A DNA stretch of 11,696 nucleotides from Planctomycetaceae bacterium. GTDB taxonomy: Bacteria > Planctomycetota > Planctomycetia > Pirellulales > Thermoguttaceae. The translations under genes and the position numbers were made by a program. The stretch covers positions 1-11,696 of the forward strand of contig JAITDV010000667.1 in NCBI GenBank assembly GCA_031282385.1, in the 5' to 3' direction. The notes below the pieces were generated by a model. That model saw only the letters and a program-made list of their open reading frames with translations, was not told the origin of the DNA and did not search any database. Every line of letters begins with the position of its first letter. The stretch's first letter is position 1. Positions 7,196-11,696 of the stretch are shown one piece after another.

Positions 7196-7726
7196 ATGGA
7201 AAGAAACCATTCAGCCGAAAAATATCCGCAAGCCGAAAAATTACGTCTATTGACCGGACCTCCGTTTAACACGGAATCGGACGCGATATACGCCGCGCTT
7301 GTCCGTGATTTTGACGGCAAAAAAATCTTGTGTGGAGGAACAACCGCAAAAATTGTTGCGCGAGAACTCTACCGACCAATCAAATTCGATAACAAATTAC
7401 TCTATAAAGGTGCAGGGTTACCGCCGCCGTCGGATATTTTGGGAATTGATCTTGTTACAGAAGGAATTTTAACATTGACAGATGTTGTACAAAGAATAGA
7501 AAAAGACGACACGTTGGCAACTAATTTGCCGTTAGCATCAAAAAAAATTATACAACTACTTTGCAACAGTGACGAAATTGAACTTGTTGTTGGAACAAGA
7601 GTAAACAAATCCCACCAAGACCCACATTTACCAATCAACCTCGAAACCCGCCGCAACATAGTTAAACGCCTAAAAACAGCCCTCGAAGAAAAATACCAAA
7701 AAAAAGTTTCAATAAGATATTTTTAG
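7196..7726 (+). CDS. C-terminal domain of SpoIIE-family (PPM) phosphatase, lacking the phosphatase domain
   Basis: The product is 176 residues. The segments LLTGPP (18-23), DGKKILCGGTTAKIVAREL (40-58), GIDLVTEGILTLT (83-95), VGTRVNKSHQDPHLPI (132-147) and the final VSIRYF match, from memory, the C-terminal region of SpoIIE-type serine/threonine phosphatases of about 380 residues in Bacteroidota, Clostridia and other groups. The catalytic PPM domain that normally precedes TGPP (with its metal-binding Asp residues) is missing: in-frame stops occur at 7127-7129 and 7178-7180, and I see no such domain in other frames upstream. Either this is a 5'-truncated remnant with a preserved frame, or a stand-alone version of a domain of unknown role. 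The start at 7196 is the first ATG in the open segment; no SD site is evident. Confidence 0.72.
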   Translation: MERNHSAEKYPQAEKLRLLTGPPFNTESDAIYAALVRDFDGKKILCGGTTAKIVARELYRPIKFDNKLLYKGAGLPPPSDILGIDLVTEGILTLTDVVQRIEKDDTLATNLPLASKKIIQLLCNSDEIELVVGTRVNKSHQDPHLPINLETRRNIVKRLKTALEEKYQKKVSIRYF

Positions 7727-7806
7727 GGAGATTGAGGTCTCTGTTGTTGTACGATAAGATTTACACCTGTTTTTGAGCAATACTGTCCGTTCTATAGTGA
7801 ACAGTT

Positions 7807-7861
7807 TATACCGCGCCTACTTTAAAATTCCTTTTGACGAGTGAATTAAATTTTTTTATTA
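7807..7861 (+). mobile_element. Solitary IS630-like end (copy 2)
   Basis: TATACCGCGCCTACTTTAAAATTCC followed by TTTTGACGAGTGAATTAAATT matches the tips of the elements at 1-119 and 11168 over about 55 bases, then similarity stops. No transposase trace follows. It is either the other end of a related element, a deletion remnant, or a MITE end. Just before it, GTGAACAGTTTA resembles the tip of the dispersed A elements. Confidence 0.7.
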
Positions 7862-7981
7862 CAGTCTGATTTCAATTATCCACTCGATTGTACTCTTTTT
7901 ACTTTAAAAATCTTTTTTGTAAAAAAGAACAGAGCATATAAGATTTACAACAACTGTATTCTTGAAAACATTATTTGCCTA

Positions 7982-8107
7982 GTTTACATTTTTGACAAAA
8001 AAATTATCGTTACAAGAATACGCCAAAAATTTTTAATTGGACATACGTTTTGCCATTATATTTATAAAGGTACAATGTTATTTGCAAAAGTTTAGAGGAG
8101 AAATTTT
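7982..8107 (+). repeat. Diverged direct repeat B, copy 1
   Basis: Pairs with 8334-8460. The best-conserved block is ATTATCGTTACAA-AATA-GCCAAAAA, followed by similar AT-rich segments ending in CAAAAGTT-AGA---A-AATTTT. Overall identity is roughly three quarters by eye. It shows no coding frame. Its end merges into dispersed element A4. Confidence 0.6.
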
Positions 8108-8196
8108 AAACTGCTCACACTTTAAATTTCATTTACCTTTGCCTGATTACCCATCGAAAAACAGGTTTTAACATTCTTGAGTCATGCAAGTATATC
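8104..8196 (+). repeat. Dispersed stem-loop element, copy A4
   Basis: ATTTTAAACTGCTCACACTTTAAATTTC, then GCCTG (8141-8145) with CAGGT (8162-8166) around a loop with CCATCG, then ATTCTTGAGTCATGCAA. It has the same order as A1 and A2 but is more diverged. It directly abuts direct repeat B copy 1. Confidence 0.75.
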
Positions 8197-8333
8197 GATT
8201 TAAAAATATTATTGTAAGTTGACCTTGTAAGTTTTATAATATGGTATTCCTAAAAGATCTATTATAAATGTTTACTATTTATTGCAACAAAAATATTTCT
8301 GCGCAATCAATAGTTATACTTATTAAAAACCGG

Positions 8334-8460
8334 ACTTTCATTTTGATGAACATAATTATCGTTACAATAATATGCCAAAAAATAGTAATTTGACACACAT
8401 TTCACGCTTATATTTACAGTGTAAAATGCCATTTTACAAAAGTTCAGATTATACAATTTT
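8334..8460 (+). repeat. Diverged direct repeat B, copy 2
   Basis: The second copy of the repeat at 7982-8107, with ATAATTATCGTTACAATAATATGCCAAAAA as the best-matching segment (given here as two adjoining blocks, ATAATTATCGTTAC and AATAATATGCCAAAAA). It ends 80 bases before the thi fusion gene. A duplicated promoter or leader region is one possible reading. Confidence 0.6.
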
Positions 8461-8469
8461 TGGCAATGT

Positions 8470-8495
8470 AATTACAATGTAACTTACATGTAATT
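8470..8495. promoter_or_regulatory. Inverted repeat upstream of the thi fusion (possible operator)
   Basis: AATTACAATGTAA, C, TTACATGTAATT: two arms around one central C, with ATGTAACTTACAT as a perfect 13-base core. It lies 44 bases before the start codon. A similar core, ATGTAAATTTACAT, occurs at 10925-10938 downstream of the gene. It could bind a dimeric regulator; no family is assigned. Confidence 0.4.
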
Positions 8496-8539
8496 GTATT
8501 ATCCCTAAATATAACTTCCAATTTTATTTCTTAATTAAA

Positions 8540-10741
8540 ATGCGTTTTGATCTAACTTATGCGGCATTTCGTGTGCTTGATCGTGCTGTGGGCGAACAGT
8601 TACCGTTGTGTATGTCAACGGAGATTTCAGCAGCGAAATTATTAGTTGCGTTGTTTAAGGAGGAAGATTGCCGAGCAGTGCAGTGGTTACATGAAGCGGG
8701 TTTATATTTGGTGCAATTTCGGCACGCGTTTGATTTGGATACGCTTGAAAAATCTGTTTATCCGCCGGATTATTTGGCGGACAAAGACGACGATACAATT
8801 GCCCGATTAGAAATGCCGATTAGTGCGCCGTCTTTTCAAGTTGGTAGTTATGGGATTCCGGCGGAAGCATATTCAGGCGCCGCGGCTGCGAATCCAAACG
8901 CGATCAACGCTGTTGCCGTAACAAACAATCCAAATTCTGTAACAAATATTACTGTTCCAACTGATCCAGACGGCGGTAACTCAAGCAGTAAATATCTGCC
9001 CAAACGCCGTAATACACAACAAGAACCCGATGAAGTAACTTTGAACGAAAATAATTCTGCGGATCAATCTCCGAAACGTTACTATTCACTTTTTACCGCT
9101 AATTCAAGTAATTCCGTAACTGATGCAAACAAAATCTTACAATCAACTAAGCATAATAATTGGTTTTATGTTGATGATCAACCTGTTGCAATCTCACAAT
9201 TATCTCCAGAACTTGAAACAGCTATCGAAACTATTGGACAACAATTCAGAATCTTCAACAAAAAAGATCAAAAAATATCATTGACAAACGGCGGTGTCAG
9301 AACTATTGAAACTACCGACAATACATATACGATAAATCAACTAATCGCAACTGAACATCTTTTACTTGCTATTTCAATGGATTCATCTGATATTGGAAAT
9401 TGGCTTAAAGATCATGGATTGGACTCGACGACTTTACGCGAACGAATCGAAACTCTCAACAACCCAAACCGAATTAACAATAATCAATTCGATCACCAAT
9501 TCACGCAATCTGAAAATAACCTGCTTAAAAAAACATATTTAGCTGAAGATTTTGTAGATTCAACGCAAGATAAAATTGATTCTGATCAATTATCGTACAA
9601 AATTTATCGATTACTTGATGCTGCCGCTAACCGCGGGCGTGAAGCCGTGCGCGTAATTGAAGATTACGCACGATTTGTGATTGATAATCAAGTCTTAACT
9701 CGCAAATTAAAAGAATTTAGACACAGTTTACAAATGATATTGAGTCCGATTGATTTTTCGAAACGTCTGGCTGCTCGCGAAACTGAAAATGATATTGGCA
9801 AAGAAATTGAAGCGGAAAATGAGTATTATAGAAACACAACAAAAAATGTCATTGACGCCAACTTTGCACGATTACAAGAATCGCTGCGAAGTATAGAAGA
9901 GTTTTCAAAAATTCACCATAACGAAGTTTCAAAACAAATTGAACAACTCCGATATCAAAGTTACATTTTACACAAGGAATTTCCAACTGCTAATATTTGT
10001 AACGATAATTATACAAATTTACCGGATACAACCGAACCCAATCAACAACACAGCATTCATACAAAAAACTCCGACAATAAATACGGTAACAATGATGATT
10101 TGTTACGGCGGTGGTTAGTTGAGTTAATTGGTGCGGCGGGGCTTTATGTTTTAGTTGATTGTATGGAGAACGAGTTGGTTTTCAAGGATGTTGCGAGTCA
10201 AATAATTGAAGGCGGAGCAGATGTGATTCAACTTAGAGATAAATCGGCGGATGATCAGACGCTTTTGAGTCGTGGTAATATTTTGCGAGAGTTGGCAGGC
10301 AGCGGAACAAAGCGAGTGTTATTTGTGATGAATGATCGTCCTGATTTGGCAATATTAACCGGAGCAGACGGCGTACATGTCGGGCAAAAAGATTTGTCTG
10401 TAGCAAATGTACGGCAGATTATTGGTAACAAATATTTGATTGGAGTTTCAACACATAATATAGATCAAGCTCATCAAGCAGTGATTGATGGTGCAGATTA
10501 TATTGGGGCGGGACCTGTTTTCGAGTCGGCAACAAAAAATTTTAATTCGCTTGCAGGAATCGAATTTCTAAACGATGTGAGTAGGGCGATTAAAATTCCC
10601 GCGTTTGCCATCGGAGGAATAAATGAAGACAATATCACAGAAATTATTGCAGCAGGTTTTACACGAATTGCAGTTAGTAATGCCATAAAAAATGCTCAAA
10701 ATCCTAAACAAGCCGCAGAAAAATTACGAAATTTTATCTAA
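8540..10741 (+). CDS. thiE: Clp-N-like / ThiD2 / ThiE fusion: thiamine phosphate synthase with HMP-P kinase domain
   Basis: The product is 733 residues; ThiE alone is about 210. Residues 533-733 form a complete ThiE barrel: QLRDK (564-568), NDR (598-600), DGVHVGQ (610-616), GVSTH (635-639), GPVFESATK (658-666) and AIGGI (690-694). ThiE joins HMP-PP with the thiazole phosphate to make thiamine phosphate. Residues 352-478 (RLLDAAANRGREAVRVIEDYARF, RHSL, RETENDIG, NFARLQESLRSIEEFSK) match ThiD2, a helical HMP-phosphate kinase known as a ThiE fusion, which would supply HMP-PP. Residues 1-75 and 222-306 (TEHLLLAI, then LKDHGLDSTTLRERIETL) look like Clp-N double-helical repeats, as in ClpA/ClpC N-domains. 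They are separated by an Asn/Ser/Pro-rich linker (about 100-210), and linkers also flank ThiD2. The frame is intact. The ATG at 8540 gives the Clp-N start; no SD site and no TPP riboswitch were seen. Confidence 0.9.
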   Translation: MRFDLTYAAFRVLDRAVGEQLPLCMSTEISAAKLLVALFKEEDCRAVQWLHEAGLYLVQFRHAFDLDTLEKSVYPPDYLADKDDDTIARLEMPISAPSFQVGSYGIPAEAYSGAAAANPNAINAVAVTNNPNSVTNITVPTDPDGGNSSSKYLPKRRNTQQEPDEVTLNENNSADQSPKRYYSLFTANSSNSVTDANKILQSTKHNNWFYVDDQPVAISQLSPELETAIETIGQQFRIFNKKDQKISLTNGGVRTIETTDNTYTINQLIATEHLLLAISMDSSDIGNWLKDHGLDSTTLRERIETLNNPNRINNNQFDHQFTQSENNLLKKTYLAEDFVDSTQDKIDSDQLSYKIYRLLDAAANRGREAVRVIEDYARFVIDNQVLTRKLKEFRHSLQMILSPIDFSKRLAARETENDIGKEIEAENEYYRNTTKNVIDANFARLQESLRSIEEFSKIHHNEVSKQIEQLRYQSYILHKEFPTANICNDNYTNLPDTTEPNQQHSIHTKNSDNKYGNNDDLLRRWLVELIGAAGLYVLVDCMENELVFKDVASQIIEGGADVIQLRDKSADDQTLLSRGNILRELAGSGTKRVLFVMNDRPDLAILTGADGVHVGQKDLSVANVRQIIGNKYLIGVSTHNIDQAHQAVIDGADYIGAGPVFESATKNFNSLAGIEFLNDVSRAIKIPAFAIGGINEDNITEIIAAGFTRIAVSNAIKNAQNPKQAAEKLRNFI

Positions 10742-10771
10742 TTGGTAACTTCTAAAATTATTTTAACCGAG

Positions 10772-10802
10772 TAATAAAAATTACGCGATTTATTATTTTT
10801 TT
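10772..10802 (+). terminator. AT-rich terminator-like hairpin after the thi fusion
   Basis: TAATAAA and TTTATTA form a 7-bp stem around AATTACGCGA, followed by seven T. It lies 31 bases after the stop codon. The stem is pure A-T, so it is weak for an intrinsic terminator. Confidence 0.4.
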
Positions 10803-11167
10803 ACGGATACAAATAATATTTTTATTGAAAAAAATTAAATCTGTATTGTTACAAAACATAAATCTTCACGACCAATCTTTAGCAATAATTTCATGATATT
10901 GCCGACAATTTCTGTATCGAAAAAATGTAAATTTACATTTTAAAATAGTCGATACCAAGACAATCAATCGTCAATCTTTTATCATGCTTTTATCGTATTT
11001 TCGTAACCGTTCACATCTTCCTGAACAAATCACTTTTTGACGATTGTAAAACAAAAGCATAATCAACTCATAATGTTCACGGCAGATTTAATGTAACGTT
11101 ATATTGAAGGTATTTTAAAGTTTCGGTAATACAAATATAAAGTGTGAAATGTTTATTCTGTTTGTAC
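10803..11167. other. Intergenic region between thi fusion and right IS
   Basis: No supportable gene. Apart from the palindrome at 10914-10955, only scattered short inverted matches are visible, such as CAATCGTCAA (10965) and TTGACGATTG (11037), which are too short and far apart to interpret. Confidence 0.5.
10914..10955. repeat. Nested palindrome
   Basis: The outer arms GTATCG and CGATAC enclose a perfect 20-base palindrome, AAAATGTAAATTTACATTTT (10922-10941). It could form a cruciform or hairpin or be a protein-binding site. It shares the ATGTAA/TTACAT half-sites with the inverted repeat at 8470-8495 on the other side of the thi gene. Confidence 0.6.
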
Positions 11168-11696
11168 TATACCGCTCCTACTTTAAAATCCTTCTTGACG
11201 AGTGAAATTAATTTTTCGCGAGTTGTTTTTTTGAGTATCTTTTAGTACAAATTTTTGGTTGTGTAATGCAAATTAGAGTAGTCAGTAGCTGGTATGACGA
11301 AATTGTTACATGAGTTGAAATTTGTGTATAAGAAACCGAAACCTTCACCCGGTAAAGCCGACCGTAAAGCACAACTTGAATAGGTTAAAATTTTCAGAAA
11401 ACTCCGTAAAACAGCAGACGAAACCGATGTTTTTTATTTTGTTGATGCGGTTCATCCGCAACACAACAGTATGCCGGATTATGGTTGGCGCGAAAAGGGA
11501 ATTGAGACGGAGTTGAAGACGAATTCAGGTCGCCAGCGGTTAAATATCAATGGAGCATTTAATAGACCTTTTCTCTAACAGACAAAACAATAAACGGCGA
11601 TTCAATAAAACGTTTAATACATGAGGTCAAAAAGAAAAATCCTAAAGCAAAAAAATAACTTTTATACTTGACAACGCAAGTTATTATCATAATGAA
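11168..11696 (+). mobile_element. IS630-like insertion sequence, 5' end and part of body (copy 3)
   Basis: It starts with the tip TATACCGCTCCTAC, and the first ~110 bases match, inverted, the element at 1-119. It continues into a broken transposase and runs off the window. IS630/Tc1 elements normally insert at TA, which fits TA at the tip, but the other end is not visible so target duplication cannot be tested. Confidence 0.75.
11294..11696 (+). pseudogene. IS630-family transposase remnant
   Basis: Three frames are needed. MTKLLHELKFVYKKPKPSPGKA is the typical IS630 segment after the helix-turn-helix; it ends at an internal TAG after QLE. The same frame resumes with VKIFRKLRK, VFYFVDAVHPQHN (first catalytic Asp of the DDE triad, FVDAVH), PDYGWREKG and NGAFN, then TAA near 11577. 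Another frame gives INGDSIKRLIHEVKKKNPKAKK, and after one more shift TFILDNASYYHNE (second catalytic Asp, LDNA). The N-terminal DNA-binding region expected before MTKLL is absent: only about 20 bases separate the IS end from it. The DDE glutamate lies beyond the window. It cannot make an active transposase. Confidence 0.85.

Larger units (their letters stand above)
7727..8539. other. Repeat-rich intergenic region, no gene
   Basis: In 813 bases I see no supportable coding frame. It holds a solitary IS end (7807-7861), two diverged direct repeats (7982-8107 and 8334-8460), one dispersed element (8104-8196) and an inverted repeat close to the next gene (8470-8495). The promoter for the thi fusion should lie near the right end. 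No CTGAGA-containing THI-box was found. Confidence 0.7.

Noticed and set aside
6960..7253. Overlapping frame bridging the GNAT and phosphatase-domain genes
   Set aside because: The sequence in this frame is low in information, matches no family I know, and overlaps the conserved GNAT motif in another frame.
7992..8020. Promoter in direct repeat B copy 1 (TTGACA with AAGAAT)
   Set aside because: The equivalent positions in copy 2 do not keep the -35/-10 spacing, so the repeat does not support a shared promoter there.
8300..8539. TPP riboswitch before the thi fusion
   Set aside because: No CTGAGA core or ACC-rich partner segment was found on the plus strand in the upstream 240 bases.
10965..11046. 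10-base inverted match CAATCGTCAA / TTGACGATTG
   Set aside because: The arms are 62 bases apart with no supporting pairing between them; chance is likely in this composition.
1..11696. Depletion of GAAGA/TCTTC as a sign of active restriction
   Set aside because: Several sites are present, for example within the thi fusion, typA and the R-M genes themselves, so no avoidance is apparent by eye; no statistics were computed.
1..11696. CRISPR array, tRNA or rRNA genes
   Set aside because: The repeats seen are dispersed and diverged with no regular spacer pattern, and no cloverleaf or rRNA-like segment was recognised.

Overview
The window is AT-rich, with extensive non-coding DNA, several broken genes and almost no Shine-Dalgarno sites. 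It looks like a decaying, repeat-loaded stretch of a bacterial chromosome. The ThiD2-ThiE fusion, the stand-alone transketolase N-terminal half and the SpoIIE-phosphatase C-terminal domain would fit a low-GC member of Planctomycetota or the wider PVC group. That placement is inference from gene content and is not firm.

Left part (1-2404, minus strand): a type IIS restriction-modification operon in the order M2 (m4C-type methyltransferase), M1 (m6A-type methyltransferase), R (endonuclease). The M1 protein strongly resembles M1.MboII/HpyAII (target GAAGA), and the gene order matches that system. The operon is damaged at both ends. M2 carries a one-base frameshift in an A run, and the R gene runs into the end of an insertion sequence that supplies its last residues and its stop codon. 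M1 appears intact.

Centre-left (2482-5902, minus strand): an orphan C-terminal piece of threonyl-tRNA synthetase whose upstream edge abuts a palindromic, MITE-like element; an intact typA/bipA GTPase gene; and a transketolase N-terminal half with unusual active-site residues and no C-terminal partner in the window.

Centre-right (5903-8539): a large non-coding region, then a GNAT acetyltransferase and a gene encoding only the C-terminal domain of SpoIIE-type phosphatases (both plus strand), then about 0.8 kb of non-coding DNA. These spacers hold four copies of a dispersed element with a conserved 5-bp stem-loop, one solitary IS end, and a pair of diverged direct repeats of about 110-125 bp.

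Right part (8540-11696, plus strand): a 733-residue protein that joins two Clp-N-like segments, a ThiD2 domain (HMP-P kinase) and a complete ThiE (thiamine phosphate synthase). It is followed by an AT-rich terminator-like hairpin, a palindrome, and a decayed IS630-type element whose end is the same sequence as the one at the left edge, in inverted orientation. The two IS ends therefore bracket the whole window with their tips facing inward.

The most noteworthy items are the Clp-N/ThiD2/ThiE fusion, the decaying MboII-like system, and the dispersed stem-loop element family. I found no tRNA, rRNA, CRISPR array or recognisable TPP riboswitch.
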